Shown here one piece after another: positions 46,404-57,901 of a stretch of DNA of 64,000 nt. The stretch is from the NCBI RefSeq assembly GCF_000346465.2, contig NC_034014.1, positions 14,852,630 to 14,916,629 on the forward strand, read 5' to 3'. The notes under the pieces are model-generated. The model searched no databases and was not told where the DNA came from. It saw only the letters and a program-made list of their open reading frames with translations. Position 1 is the stretch's first letter; each line of letters opens with the position of its first letter. Both the position numbers and the translations under genes were made by a program. The stretch comes from Prunus persica. Lineage: Eukaryota > Streptophyta > Magnoliopsida > Rosales > Rosaceae.

Positions 46404-46736
46404 TGTTGGAATTAGTATGAAATCAGGTTTGTATTCCTAACTAAGATAGGAATCCAAGTTGTATTTTGTATAGGAAACTTGGACGCAAGTTTCCAGTTGG
46501 TTTCGGGATTCCTAACTTAGTTTAGGATTAGTTCTATGGTTAGGTTATCTAGTATATATGTAGGTAAGCCTTATTGTGTATTGGGTGCGAACTTGAAGAG
46601 ACTTGTAAGGCAGGAGAACTCTTGAGAAGATTAAGTGAGTTCTTTTGTAAAGACTTTGTTCATTAATAAAGTTAGCTTCCTATTGTTCAAACTTGTGTGG
46701 TTGTTCTTGGTTTAATCATCTTGTTGTGATCCAACA
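46404..46736 (+). repeat. 3' LTR of the split copia
   Basis: TGTTGGAATTAG to GTGATCCAACA, 333 bp, with TGTTGG/CCAACA short inverted ends, preceded by a purine-rich tract. It abuts RLK2 exon 1. No second copy was seen in the window, so age and target duplication cannot be determined. Confidence 0.9.
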
Positions 46737-47263
46737 CTTATGACTCGCAATGCAGACAAGTTGAAGATAATCGTCGGTATAGAACCTGAAAACTGATTAT
46801 CACGCAAATTGATACTTTGAAGTTTGGGGAAGGACCCAAACCACGATGGAATGGATCCCATAAAATTGTTGAATCCGAAGCTAATAAACTTGAGGCGATG
46901 CAAATAAGACAATTCATGGCGCAGGGTGCCATGAAAACTGTTGTTTCTTAAGTCCAGCTCAACAAGAAATGAGAGGTTGCCTAAGTATGGTGGAATGGTG
47001 CCTGTGAGATCCATGTACGAGAGATTCAATGATGCTACTCTGAGGTGACGAGCACCACAAACAATGCCAGCCCAATTGCAAACGGAGGTGGTCGTTGACC
47101 AATTGACCAAGATGTTGTGAGGGTCACTAGTGACATGGGCTTTCAGAGCAAGAAGAGCAGACTGGTCCGTGGTGATGTTGGTTTGTGCTGCACCTACTGT
47201 GCCTATAGAACTGTACTGCAGCAGCAACAACGTTATTGACACGAGGAAACGACTTCTCTCCAT
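46737..47263 (-). pseudogene. LRR receptor-like kinase RLK2, signal peptide and first LRRs
   Basis: An ATG at 47263 opens MERSRFLVSITLLLLQYSS (signal peptide). DQSALLALKAHVTSDP and CNWAGIVCGARHL (LRR N-cap) and about four LRRs follow, including MGSIPSWFGSFPKLQS. It is closely similar to exon 1 of RLK1. The frame is open until the copia LTR at 46736, which cuts it within the exon. Kinase pieces that could belong to this gene are far to the left (15803 to 7680). Confidence 0.85.
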
Positions 47264-48071
47264 GAGCACTGAAAACAGAAAATGTTTTTCTGAAGGGGCT
47301 TTCAAGAGCTTTCATAGGGAATGTATGTTTTTGGTATTACATCCATTTGTCTGTTTGTTTTCATTACAACGACTTAGACTTGTAGTCTGGTAAGAAAGGA
47401 AGAATGGACAATTGGGCACCTGTCTGTTTCCACGCGTCTTCACGTCAATCATGATTCATATATTGGTCCAGTCTCAATAAATCAATCCAGTCTCCTTCGC
47501 ATAATATTTATAATTATCTAGGCACAATGGTCAAGCTAAAGTTAAACCTAAACCTTTAACTTCAATTTTATTGGTCAAGCTAAAGCTAATCCTTTAACTT
47601 AAATTTTTATTTAATTAAAAGATGATTGATATGAAGCCAAGCTAAAGCTTCCTACATATTTACGTCAAGGAAAAATTTCCCACTATCTTTTAGCTTTTGA
47701 GTATTTATTTCCTCTTCATGTCTTTTTCAGAAATATTTAGTTATTCTTTGTTTTTGGTAATCAAAATATTCAATTATTCAGGCTCAATTATATAAAAAGC
47801 TCAATGATTTGAGCTTTTAGCCTAACGCTTGGTAGAATTTATACAATTTCAATTTATATCGTTTTTATCGTTTTTATATGACAGCAGCAACCATATCATG
47901 ATCAAGTAATTAATATATTGCTTGGCTTCATATCACAGTGCACAATAGGTATGGAATATTGCTTGCCTTCCTCTGATACCAACTCGATTCAAAGTATGTA
48001 AGAAGCTATGAATTTATTTATCGTACTTGTTCCATCCACATGAATTAAAGACTCAAATTGAATCGAATCGA
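47264..48071. repeat. Duplicated inter-RLK spacer, second copy
   Basis: Homologous to 6836-7680. It contains AGCTAAAGCTAATCC tracts and is AT-rich, with no supported gene. It holds a short stretch absent from the first copy (around 47915-47950). Confidence 0.75.
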
Positions 48072-48965
48072 AGTGCATGAAATATATGCCATAGGATCCA
48101 TTAATTTACCAGCACACGTTATGCAGTGTCCTTCAAAAACTGTCTTGATTTTGTTGAGTATAGCTACAGCTTCCTTCATACTTATCCTCTCTTCTGGTGA
48201 TTCTGTACAGCAAGCGAGAGCTAATCTCATAATGGACGATAAACAATCCCACGAAATCATTATCTTTCTGCTTTGCCCCGAGCAAATTGGCATTTATAAT
48301 GTCACATCCCGGGATCAACTCCGCCGTAGTACGATATTGTCCGCTTTGGGCCCCCTGCTCTGCCCGCACGGTTTTGTTTCTGGGAACTCACGAGCAACTT
48401 CCCAGTGGGTCACCCATCCTGGGATTGTTCTGGCTCCCAACTCGCATAACTTCGGAGTTCCTACGACTCCGAAGCCAGTGAGCTCCAAAAGGCCTCGTGC
48501 TAGATGGATGCGGGTGTGCACATATAAGGCACATCACCCCCTCTCCGTTGGTCGATGTGAGATCTTACAATCCACCCCTCTTAAGAGCCCGACGTTCTCG
48601 TCGGCACACTCGCACCACACGGCAGAGTGGCTTTGATACCAAATTGTCACATCCCGGGATCGGCTCCGCCGTAGCACGATATTGTCCGCTTTGGGCCCCC
48701 CTCTCTGGCCCGCACGGTTTTGTTTCTGGGAGCTCACGAGCAACTTCCCAGTGAGTCACCCATCTTGGGATTGCTCTAGCCCCCAGCTCGCTTAACTTCG
48801 GAGTTCCTACGACTCCGAAGCCAATGAGCTCCCAAAAGGCCTCGTGCTAGATGGATGCGGGTGTGCACATATAAGGCACATCACCCCCTCTCCGTTGGTC
48901 GATGTGGGATCTTACATATAACTTCAGCTATTATTGCATCTGGTAATAGTTGTTGACGTGAGTTT
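48072..48965 (-). pseudogene. RLK3 kinase C-terminus, interrupted by Cassandra
   Basis: Minus strand from about 48955 reads LLPDAIIAEV, then across Cassandra (48300-48916) INANLLGAKQKDNDF, then CLSSIMRLALACCTESPEER and ISMKEAVAILNKIKTVF. This is the end of an LRR-XII kinase domain. A lost T near 48135 changes the last residues relative to the usual stop, and the DFVG-stop region near 48245 is also damaged. The upstream part of the gene is not present beyond 48965. Confidence 0.8.
48300..48916 (-). mobile_element. Cassandra-type TRIM with 5S rRNA-like LTRs
   Basis: Two LTRs (48300-48569 and 48645-48916, about 270 bp, TGTCACATCCCGGGATC to GATCTTACA) enclose a 75-base interior. The interior begins on the minus strand with TTTGGTATCAAAGCC, a Met-tRNA-type primer-binding site. 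The 5-bp duplication TATAA flanks it (48295-48299 and 48917-48921). Each LTR carries, on the minus strand, a 5S-rRNA-like segment: AACTCCGAAGTTATGCGAG, then GGATGGGTGACCCACTGGG, at 48391-48464 and 48737-48810. That combination defines Cassandra elements. It encodes no protein and would be mobilised in trans. Confidence 0.95.
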
Positions 48966-49597
48966 CCTAATTAATCAAGGAGATTTACTTCCTTGATTAA
49001 TTAAGAGATTTACTTTCCTATTTTTATATAAGTGAAAATTGTACAATTATGAGATACTTTCTTAATTCTTTACTATATCTAATTCCTTGTAAAACCCTCT
49101 ATATATACATATGTATGTTACTTTAAAAATATCATATTGATAATATATTAAGCTCAAGTATTGCTTTTTTTAAAAGCCAAATTATTTACTCTAAAACTAA
49201 AACAAGGAAGCTCAATAAAGGGCCAATTATTTAAAAGTTAAACCAATTTAATTAACTTAGTTGAATAGGTTAACCTCGCAGCATATACATTAGCCAAAAA
49301 AACAAAAAAAGGCTTATTTGTAGCTATGGTCTCTCAACTACTTGGAGTTACATTGTGGTTATTCAACTCCAAAAATAGTTATAGTTGTCTAGGGCTCGTT
49401 CGGCCCTGCCTAAATTTAATAGGATTGGTCCGGACTTGAGAAAGCTCATCGGGCTGAGCCAAGCTAAGCCCAATGGGCCAGGTAGAAATGGGCCTACTTC
49501 ATTCGAAAAGAAGAAGAAGAGGAGAAAGAAATAATGTGTCATTCAAAAAGAGGCACTCAGCTGCATCATAATTAAATATTTGAAATTCATTTTAATA
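48966..49597. other. AT-rich intergenic DNA
   Basis: No reading frame, inverted termini or duplicated block was recognised. A GC-richer patch at 49390-49480 (CTAGGGCTCGTTCGGCCCTG) looks like an eroded repeat end. Confidence 0.5.
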
Positions 49598-49930
49598 TTT
49601 CGGAATATATCTATACACATATTGTATAAATTTTGATAATATTGGAAAATATCGATGTTGATAATTTCGCTTACACTTCAGCAATATTTTGTCAAAATAT
49701 CGCTATAATATCGAAAATATCGATGCAATGGAAAAAAAAAAAAAGATACACAAAGCACACACACGAAGGGGATTCAAACCCCTGCTATTTCACTCCTCCA
49801 ATGCCTTAATCACCATGTTGTTTATGTTTTTGCGATAATACGCAAAGGGGAACTATATGTGGTACTAAGTCACTCATGTATCTTACCATGTAATCTATAA
49901 AGGATACAATATTGTAGTGAATCATTATAT
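49598..49930 (-). repeat. Dispersed repeat with tRNA-like promoter boxes, copy 1 (SINE-like)
   Basis: Matches 63697-64000 in the same orientation. On the minus strand it contains GGTGATTAAGG, about 30 bases before GGGGTTTGAATCCCC, which resemble the A and B boxes of a tRNA gene, with a T-run and TATCGATATTTTCG tracts after it. A tRNA-derived SINE or similar is plausible. It cannot fold as a complete tRNA. Confidence 0.5.
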
Positions 49931-50115
49931 ATATATATATAATCCCCTAGAACATCAAAATTTCTAAAATCAAAGTTTACATTTTAACAAAATCTCCAAA
50001 TTATAATTCATTCCTAATTAATCCCCTACAACATCAAAATTATAATTATATATAGAATATGAGAGAATGAGAAGAATACTTTTTTTTGACAGTGAGAATG
50101 AGAAGATGTTGCCCA

Positions 50116-50117
<2 letters not shown>

Positions 50118-50166
<49 letters not shown>

Positions 50167-50180
50167 CAGAGAGAGAGAGA
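50118..50180. repeat. (GA)n microsatellite
   Basis: An almost uninterrupted GA tract with one GGGACA break, directly left of the target duplication of the young copia. It creates meaningless Ser/Leu-rich frames. Confidence 0.95.
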
Positions 50181-50190
50181 GTGTTGGGCT

Positions 50191-50416
50191 TGTTGTAAAA
50201 GTGGAGTCCCCAAAATGCCCCATAAAGAGTCCCCAAAATGCCCCCTGAAGATGCCTATAAAATCTTCTCCTTCTTGCTTGTAAATGTACACAATCTGAGA
50301 CACATTCAGCAGACAATTTCAGAACCACAGAGAAATGGATGAAACCAGTTTCTCTTCCTCTCTCTCTCTCTCAATTCTCTCCAAGTTTTTCTCCTCAATT
50401 CTCCAGATTTATAACA
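50191..50416 (+). repeat. 5' LTR with promoter of the young copia
   Basis: TGTTGTAAAAGTGG to TTTATAACA. A TATA box (TATAAAA) lies at 50256-50262, with a tandem GTCCCCAAAATGCCCC duplication just upstream and a CT-rich leader downstream. Confidence 0.92.
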
Positions 50417-51024
50417 CGTTATCAGCACGAATTCTCTATCTTTAAATTCAAAGCCTTAACGCTCTCTCTTTTTCTCTCCGCAAAACTCAAGCAGAGGCTT
50501 GCTGGGATTTTCTTTTGATTTCTTAGATAACCCACTTCACAAATTCAAGAACCAGACTTGGTTCACAAAACTTCTCATGGGTCTTCAATTCTTCTCCATA
50601 TTCCAGTGGGCCCTGGGCATAATTCAAGCCTCTCATGGCGGCTGTATCTACCACCACCACAACCATCTGGTCCCTCTCTCTCTTGTCATATAAAACTAAG
50701 TGGCCTCCCATAGCCTTTCCTGGAAATTTCTTAGAACAATCATTCCTTCTTTGCATCCAAACCCAAAAATCCAAGGCCTCTGATCTCCCTCAAATCCTTG
50801 GCTATCCTTTTCTATGCCTGGGAAAATCCCATCAGGGTTTGTTCAACGCCACGTTTGGTTTCGAAAGTGGTTCGTGGGCAGCGGATGCATGCCCACCCGT
50901 TCTTCGACGTGGAAGACTGTTGCCTCAGCTGCAAGCCAACCACCGAAGCCAACAAGAACCGGGGCCTACACGCCCTGACCTCCCCGACGGCGTCATCTCC
51001 TCCATCGTCTCACCGGAGCTGCGA
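50417..51024 (+). other. Leader of the young copia and unrecognised captured DNA
   Basis: After the primer-binding site come about 200 CT-rich bases, then a stretch from about 50630 with several overlapping open frames and codon-like composition (for example ASHGGCIYHHHNHLVPLS). From 50860 the GC content rises. I do not recognise the genes behind 50640-51024. It is probably more captured sequence because it continues directly into the recognised fragments. Confidence 0.45.
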
Positions 51025-51099
51025 GCTTCGCAGTCCTTCATCGGAGTCAATCACGGCCAAGTCGCCGACAACCTCCCTCCGCCGCCGGCCACGGCCCAG
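51025..51099 (+). pseudogene. Captured fragment: GH17 glucan endo-1,3-beta-glucosidase N-terminus
   Basis: Encodes ASQSFIGVNHGQVADN and LPPPPATAQ, matching the start of the mature domain of plant GH17 beta-1,3-glucanases (IGVNYGQVADNLP-type). Only about 25 residues are present, with no catalytic glutamates. It joins the next fragment at 51100. Confidence 0.75.
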
Positions 51100-51100
51100 G

Positions 51101-51196
51101 ATGAAGAAGGCTGTTGCAAGCATGAGAGGCTACTTAGAAGAAGTTGGTCACTTGACAAAACTTGATCCTCAGGACGCCTGGCTTCCCATCACCGAG
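51101..51196 (+). pseudogene. Captured fragment: amino-acid permease (AAAP/LHT-like) segment
   Basis: In a different frame from the GH17 piece it reads [20 protein letters not shown] and ITE. The motif [12 protein letters not shown] is typical of the segment before the first membrane helix of plant lysine-histidine-transporter-like proteins. No membrane segment is included. The exact parent is uncertain. Confidence 0.6.
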
Positions 51197-51250
51197 CCGA
51201 TCCATGGAGTTGGCGACTGGCCAGGTACGAACCCATGCGCACTTATGTGA

Positions 51251-51613
<363 letters not shown>

Positions 51614-51860
51614 CAAGAGAAAGTTTGGCAGGGTCTGGTGTCCAGAACATGAGTCAAACGACGCCGTCGGTTGGGAGCTCGAAGGTACTAAGGCTGTTTG
51701 GGATGATCTTGGAGTGCCAGCAGCAGGCTGACCACGAGTCCCAGCCATTCATCCACACCCGATGGCTCGTCGTCTTTGTCCATGTCATCGAGCAGGCTGA
51801 CCACGAGTCCCAGCCATTAAATACTAAAATAAAATAAAATTTAAAAAAAAAAAAAAAAGG
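51614..51860 (+). other. End of the captured mosaic with internal repeat and A-rich tract
   Basis: Includes a frame with SSKVLRLFGMILECQQQ, faintly like the C-terminal motif of some B3-domain transcription factors; I would not rely on it. The 27-base block starting GCAGGCTGACCACGAGTCCC occurs twice (51724 and 51789). It ends with AAAATAAAATAAAATTT and a run of A residues to 51857, like a retained poly(A) tail. Confidence 0.45.
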
Positions 51861-53000
51861 AAAAAGAAAAAGGGGGATCACTCAGCAAGGGCATAAGCGA
51901 TAAGTTTTCTGCTCCCTTATCTTCTCTATTATTTCCTATTATATTTATCTGACCATTAACAAAATGGACCCTCGGTAATACTAAACATATTATCAGTGGG
52001 AGACCGTTACTAATACTAACAATTTAATTTCTGAATTTACTTTACTGTAAATTATTTACTGTATGGTGTAGGTTTATTACCCATACAACAGTATTTATTT
52101 AAAAGGGTGTCGCGGGTTTATCGCCCATGCCTTTACTTTTATTTAAATGTATGGAGCAGAATTAGTGCCCATACAAGCACCTTTACTTTACTGCAAATTT
52201 ACTTTACCGCACATTTATTTTATTTACTGTATGGTGTAGGATTATTACCCATACGACAGTATTTATTTAAAAGGGTGGTGCGGGTTTATCGTCCACGCCT
52301 TTACTTTTATTTAAATGTATGGTGCGGGTTTATCGTCCATACCAGTAATTTATTTACCAGCAATTTATTATATGGATTAAATGTGCTGTATGATGAGTTT
52401 TTACAGTATGCAGATCAGGACCAGAAGTTCCTTGATCCTCATCATACAATTACATCAGGACTTGCAGATCCTTGATGATGATGTTAATATGAGAGCTGGC
52501 AGTCTCTCCGGTACTATATTTGTAAACATGTGATCGGACTTGAGGGTCCTTGATCCCTGACATGTAAATAAGGACCTGGGGTTCCTTAATGATGTAACAG
52601 TACCGTATTGGTTCATAATGCCGTACACATGGATGATAACTGTACTGGCAAATGTACTAGAACCTACAGTTCCTTAAACTCATGGATGAGCAATTAAATG
52701 AGATGCCAGAAGTTCCTCAAAATATGGACAATTATGTAAGGGCTTGAAGTCCAGAAATATGTACAGAAAATTGTAAAAATGTCCATACCATAAGAATATG
52801 TGATTTTGGCCCGAAGTTCAAAATCTAAGGGGATTGAATGTCCATACCATGAGAATATGTGATTTTGGCCTGAAGTTCAAAATTTAACAGTGTTGAGAAC
52901 CTGAAGTTCCAACAATTAAATGGACAACCCTTGAGGTATTATTGCAAATTGTGGTATGCCACATATTTCTTTGGAATAAGAAGATGATGAATCTAATAAA
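51861..53000 (+). repeat. Copia-type untranslated leader, inverted homologue of the nested copia leader
   Basis: The blocks CAGTGGGAGACCGTTACTAA (near 51995), GCGGGTTTATCGTCCATACC (near 52325) and similar ones recur in reverse orientation at 59170-59620. So the outer and nested elements have related leaders. From 52400 on there are decayed repeats of the form 'GACTTG..GGTCCTTGAT' and 'CTGAAGTTC'. No gene is present. Confidence 0.65.
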
Positions 53001-55925
53001 GTTCGATTTTGTTATAATCGACACCTCAAGAAAGAAATATATTTTGTGAATCCCGGTTGTTAAGAATACACCGCGAAATGGATAATATCAATATAAACCT
53101 CAAATAATGAATTGAGGCTCCCCACATATTTTGTTATATCTGGGCCGGAAGCCCATGGATCCAAATATATGAGAGATCCTGAACTTGAAGTTGTGGGTAT
53201 ATAGTAGTTAATGCTCTTCACTACTATATTGCGATATTATCATGGCTTTTACTCAATTCATATTTCATGTCCATTTGAAAAGGGCAAATAAATTCTGAGT
53301 TTGTGCCCAGGCCAAAAGTTTCGGGCTACCATGCGATAAAATATGAAATTTGGAAGAAACAATGTGGTTATTTGAACCTATAAGGCACAAGGTTCCAAAC
53401 CGTCATTTTGAAAAGACGTAAAAACCACAGGTGCCAGTTTTAGAATGTGCGCAATTATTATTACAGGAACATACAACAGATAGATTTTTCCACCTGCAAT
53501 GAAGGTGCAGGCCCTATAAAATCTATAAAAATACATTATGTTCTGGAAGCCTCTGAAGGAAGTTGAGTTGAAACGCAGTTACTCCAATCAAGTTTTGCAA
53601 AGGCAATATCTATAAGAGGAAATATGGCTACTGTTTTTCAGGATCCCAATATCTTCTCGGATTCCCATATTTCTTTTTCTTTCCTAGAGTCCAAAACTTC
53701 ACGTGGCCTCTAATAATACCTGTCGGCACTTTCGGCATTTTCAAGTATTATTTTCAAAGCCGATATTGCTTTACGGATTTCACGGAGCTACTTTTTCAAA
53801 AGTATCCCGAGAATCTCGCAATTTTCCTATAGTTAATTTGAAATTCACCGGTTCTACCTATTCATTATATTTGTGTATAAATGTGTTACTAATGAAATTT
53901 TCTTTGCAGAAGACATCCAGTTTACTCCATACCTAGTGATGCGATATCTACTTGTTTTTCTTATCAATGAGCACTTAATATGCCTGAGAAGCAAGACTAT
54001 CTCTGATCATCCATTCAGGAAGCAAGACTATCCCTGATCACGTTTCCACTACATCAGGAAACTGTGAAGGCGATCTTATGCTTTAATCTCCGGAAGTCCT
54101 TCTAGACTAGGAGATATGAGAGCTTATTGTCTGCTCCCACCAGCTTCCTTCCCTGATTGCTTACCTTCTCTTGCAATCAATATCACATTATTTTTGCATT
54201 TTTTCTTTTTTTATAACTCTCTGTTCATAAGAGATTTTATTTCTTTAGAATGAACATCTGAAGAATGAATCCATGAAGTAATCCTAACTATGAGGGTTAT
54301 TTGTTTTGACAGAGGCAAAAGAGTTGTGATTTTTGCTCTTGCAGGATATAACTAGATCATCAAGCGCTACATTATATTTACTGGGCTGATATGAGCTTGA
54401 ATGATACTTGAGAAAAGTTTCTCCCACCTAAGGATGTAAGCAATACTTGTGTTATTTTATGCTTATATACCTATTTGATATTTTATCTTGAAAGGTAACC
54501 AAATTGGGAGATAAGTCCGTTCCAAAAGAATGGCTTGTATGTATCCATGAATTATTAATGCAAATTTTACAGATTGTAAGATGGATACATTGATAATACA
54601 CTGCACAGATTAAAGTCCCATAAGAACAGAATATGGGTATAGCAGTGATCAATATGGGTGCACGCCTGTTGCGTAGCAAATGATATGGATTGAAGTCCCG
54701 AAAGGACAATCCTTTGACATGTCAATATTGATATTATGCACGCCTAATGCGTAGGAAATTATATGGGTTAAAGTCCCATAATATGGGTTAAAGTCCCAAA
54801 AATTAATTGACATGTATGTATTAATCTGTGGCATGCCTGCAGCATGACAGATATATGGGTTCTCAATGTTCCAACTCCCTAAATGGAGATTATCCACGCC
54901 CTACTACTAAATAACGCTCCGATGGAGGTTATAATCCACATTCTCACATAATAAAAGCCCCATGAAGTGGCTTGGGTACCCAAAAGCAAAGAAATGCTTA
55001 TAATTGATGCATGCGCATGCACATGAGAATGGTGGGATCATGAATTGATGAATGACAATTTTTGGTTTTGGAGTAGCTACTCAAATCATCAATGGGCTGT
55101 GTTGATTGGAACCACGTTCAATTATTAAATGTCGACAATATCATTGGCCAAAATGGAACGAGGTAATTCCATTATAAATGAGAATGAACGTGAAAGAACA
55201 AACCCACAATACGAACCCCAAAAGATGTTAATACTGAAATTTATACTTGGGTGTTCGGAATAAAAGGGAATAAACAAGGAATGTTGGGTTTTCTCCATAT
55301 GTACAGATTCAATTGTGCCCCCCTTATTACACAATTACGGAGACCAACATATTATCTTTAAGGGTTATTAAATGCACGGAGCATATCGCCAGAAGCGATT
55401 CCCTAAAGATGTATAAATAGCTGGGTTAAAGCTATATAATGTGTCATAAAATTTAATCCCTTTTTAGACAAAATCCGTTGAGAGGATTGATATTGCATAA
55501 AGCAAGTCCCTAAAGGACATGTGCTTGAAGCACGAAATTTGTACTCAATATTAATATGCATAAATTACCTCAGTGAGTACATTGATTATAATGTGTTTGC
55601 AACACATTAAAGCTTCTGCAGAATTCATGAAATATTTGTCTCGATCGAGCATTATGCCAACGAGATTCTTGCTTATACTAAGAAAGTATTGAAGCATTTT
55701 TATGAGGATTATCCGTTGGTCCTTAAATGTTTTTCCGGAAGTATACTAGACCAGATAGAGCTCAGCTCCACACTGTACTCTTTTTCCTTCATCCAGGTTT
55801 TTATCCCATTGGGTTTTTCCTGGTAAGGTTTTAACGAGGCAGTGTCGCTCAAGGGTTTAGGGTATACTATGAAAATTTTTATGGTCGCTTACTGGACAAA
55901 AGCTAGTCCTAAATTTTTCAGGGGG
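53001..55925. other. Non-coding interior of the young copia
   Basis: AT-rich DNA with loosely repeated phrases (GGTTAAAGTCCCAT, GCACGCCTAATGCGTAG and relatives at 54650-54850). Near 55775-55845 it has the copia 3'-region phrase TACTCTTTTTCCTTCATCC then GTTTTAACGAGGCAGTGTCG. No conserved protein was recognised on either strand. It may be decayed pol-region DNA. Confidence 0.5.
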
Positions 55926-55968
55926 AGATATTCACAAAGGGGAGCGTGGTTTTAATAAAGACCTCCAT
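55926..55968 (+). repeat. 43-bp flanking duplication, left copy
   Basis: Identical to 62300-62342 (AGATATTCACAAAGGGGAGC to AAGACCTCCAT). The two copies bracket the permuted copia exactly, like an unusually long target duplication. Confidence 0.92.
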
Positions 55969-57700
55969 TTATTTCATGTGGATTCATTTTGTCCATCAAC
56001 TTCCTCTTTCGAGGAACTGAATCCTTTGAGCCTAGTGGTCTGCCACGTTTTAGGCGTGCAGCAGATGAACCATTTGCTGGCACATTGCTTTGTCCATTAT
56101 GGACATCAATCCGTGCGGGTGCATTTGCAGCTGGGATATGAGATTTCGTCACCTGTGCTGCATCATTAAATGCATCTGGCATCTGATTTGCAATACTTTG
56201 GAGGTGAACGATCCTTCTCACTCCGTTTTCGCATTGAGCAATATGAGGATCGAGATGAGACAATGTGGATACATTCCAGGATAATTCATATCGTTTTTCA
56301 GGAATGAGTTTGCCTTGTTCTTTAGACACAGATTTTTCTTCACCTAAAGGTGGGAAGATTGTCTCATCAAAATCACAATCCGCAAATCGTGCGGTAAAAA
56401 TATCACCCGTCAGGGGTTCCAAGTATCTGATGATAGATGGTGAATCAACACCAACATAAATTCCCAATCTGCGTTGAGGGCCCATCTTAGTACGTTGCGA
56501 TGGTGCAATAGGCACATATACCGCACACCCAAAGATTCTTAAATGTGAAATGTTTGGTTGATTTCCCAATACGAGTTGTATTGGAGAACCTTGATTATTG
56601 GCGATTGGCCTCAATCGCACAAGCGATGCTGCATGTAAAATGGCATATCCCCAAGCAGAAACTGGCAACTTTGTTTTCATTAGCAAAGTGCGTGCTATCA
56701 ATTGAAGGCGTTTAATTAAAGCTTCTGCCAAGCCATTTTGAGTATGCACATGGGGAACAGGATGTTCAATATCAATGCCTAATGACATGCAGTAGTCATC
56801 AAAAGTCTGAGATGTAAATTCACCAGCATTATCGAGTCTGATTGACTTAATGGGATAATCTGGGAATTGGGCTCGTAATTTAATTATCTGAGCCAAAAGC
56901 CTAGCAAATGCCATATTCCGAGTAGATAAAAGACAAACATGTGACCATCGGGTAGATGCGTCCACCAAGACCATAAAGTACCGAAATGGTCCACATGGGG
57001 GATGAATGGGTCCACAAATGTCCCCTTGAATTCTCTGCAAAAATGATGGAGACTCAACATCAACCTTTGGTTGTGATGGTCTGATCACCAACTTCCCTTG
57101 TGAACAAGCTTGGCAAAAGATGTCGCTTGATAACATAATGTGTTTAGTCAACAAGGGATGTCCTTTAGAGTTGGTGATGATCCTGCGCATCATGGTGGAT
57201 CCAGGATGACCCAATCTGTCATGCCAAAGCTTAAAAGCATTTGAGTCAGTAGACTCTTGGTCCATGACACTATGTGCCTCAATTGTCCGTATGGTTGTGT
57301 AATACAACCCTGATGAGAGCTCACAAAGCTTTTCCAGTATACGCTTTTGGGTATCACTGGAGGTAATACAAAGATATTCCATGTTTTCCTCTTTCTTTGT
57401 TTCAACATGGTAGCCATTCAAACGTATATCTTTGAAACTCAACAGATTCCTTCTGGAGTTAGATGAATACAAAGCATCTGGAATGGACAATATTGTTCCA
57501 TTAGGTAACATAATTTGGGCTATTCCTGAACCTTCGATCAGATCTGCAGGACCTGATATGGTTGTTACCTTTGCTTTTGTAAGTATTAATTTTGAGAAAT
57601 ACTTCCGATCTTGAAAGATCGTATGAGTAGTTGCGCTGTCTGCGAGACAAATATCTCTGCCATAGCCTTTGTTTTGAGGGCATCCATAATTTACATCCAT
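55969..57700 (-). pseudogene. Permuted copia: protease, GAG-pre-integrase and integrase
   Basis: Open for about 575 codons. The protease motif is LADSATTHTIF. GAG-pre-integrase has LWHDRLGHPGSTMMRRI and CQACSQGK. The integrase catalytic triad appears in IQGDICGP (D), IRLDNAGEFTS (D) and NGLAEALIKR (E). The chromodomain-like tail leads to NPHEIN, where the element's linear end is reached and the host sequence adds GGLY before a stop. The frame is intact but truncated by the permutation breakpoint, not by mutation. Confidence 0.85.
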
Positions 57701-57901
57701 GCCACCAAATAAGTAAAATGAGCTGGAATATATAAAGAAGACAACATTACCACTTTTATTTAAACAACACTTCAGCTAATACAAATAGTACATTAAGGAA
57801 TTTAATCTAATTCGGACTTAATAAAGAAGACAGCATTACCACTTTTATTGGATTGAAATTTAAACAACACTTCAGCTAATACAAATAGTACATTAAGGAA
57901 T
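57701..57901 (-). other. gag-pol junction with a local duplication
   Basis: A block of about 60-90 bases (ACAACACTTCAGCTAATACA and flanks) is repeated at 57756-57810 and 57863-57917. A splice-acceptor-like TATATTCCAG precedes the pol frame. gag and pol are not in one frame here, so pol would need splicing, reinitiation, or an ancestral state without the duplication. Confidence 0.55.

Larger units (their letters stand above)
32249..46736 (+). mobile_element. Ty1/copia retrotransposon (Tnt1-94-like), 5'-truncated and split by CACTA-2
   Basis: Pol segments at 32249-33316 and 44371-46332 join in one frame when CACTA-2 and one CAC repeat are removed. A polypurine tract (AAGGTGGAGA) and a 333-bp LTR (46404-46736, TGTTGGAATTAG to GATCCAACA) follow. 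The 5' LTR, gag and protease are absent; CACTA-1 DNA abuts at 32248. The LTR directly joins exon 1 of RLK2 at 46737, so the element inserted into that gene. Confidence 0.88.

Noticed and set aside
48391..48464. 5S rRNA gene
   Set aside because: The 5S-like segment is partial, present in both LTRs of a Cassandra element, and flanked by LTR sequence rather than 5S spacer.
48300..48916. Two separate solo LTRs
   Set aside because: A 75-base interior with primer-binding site joins them and a single TATAA duplication flanks the pair, so it is one complete TRIM.
49760..49830. Possible tRNA gene on the minus strand (T-arm-like GGGGTTTGAATCCCC)
   Set aside because: No acceptor stem or anticodon arm can be formed, copy 2 near 63870 shares the same incomplete structure, and it is embedded in a dispersed repeat.
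50018..50328. Ser/Leu repeat proteins around 50100
   Set aside because: Translation of a (GA)n microsatellite.
53001..55925. Decayed plus-strand copia pol in the outer element
   Set aside because: I looked for RT (YVDD), integrase and RNase H motifs in all frames and saw none; kept as non-coding.
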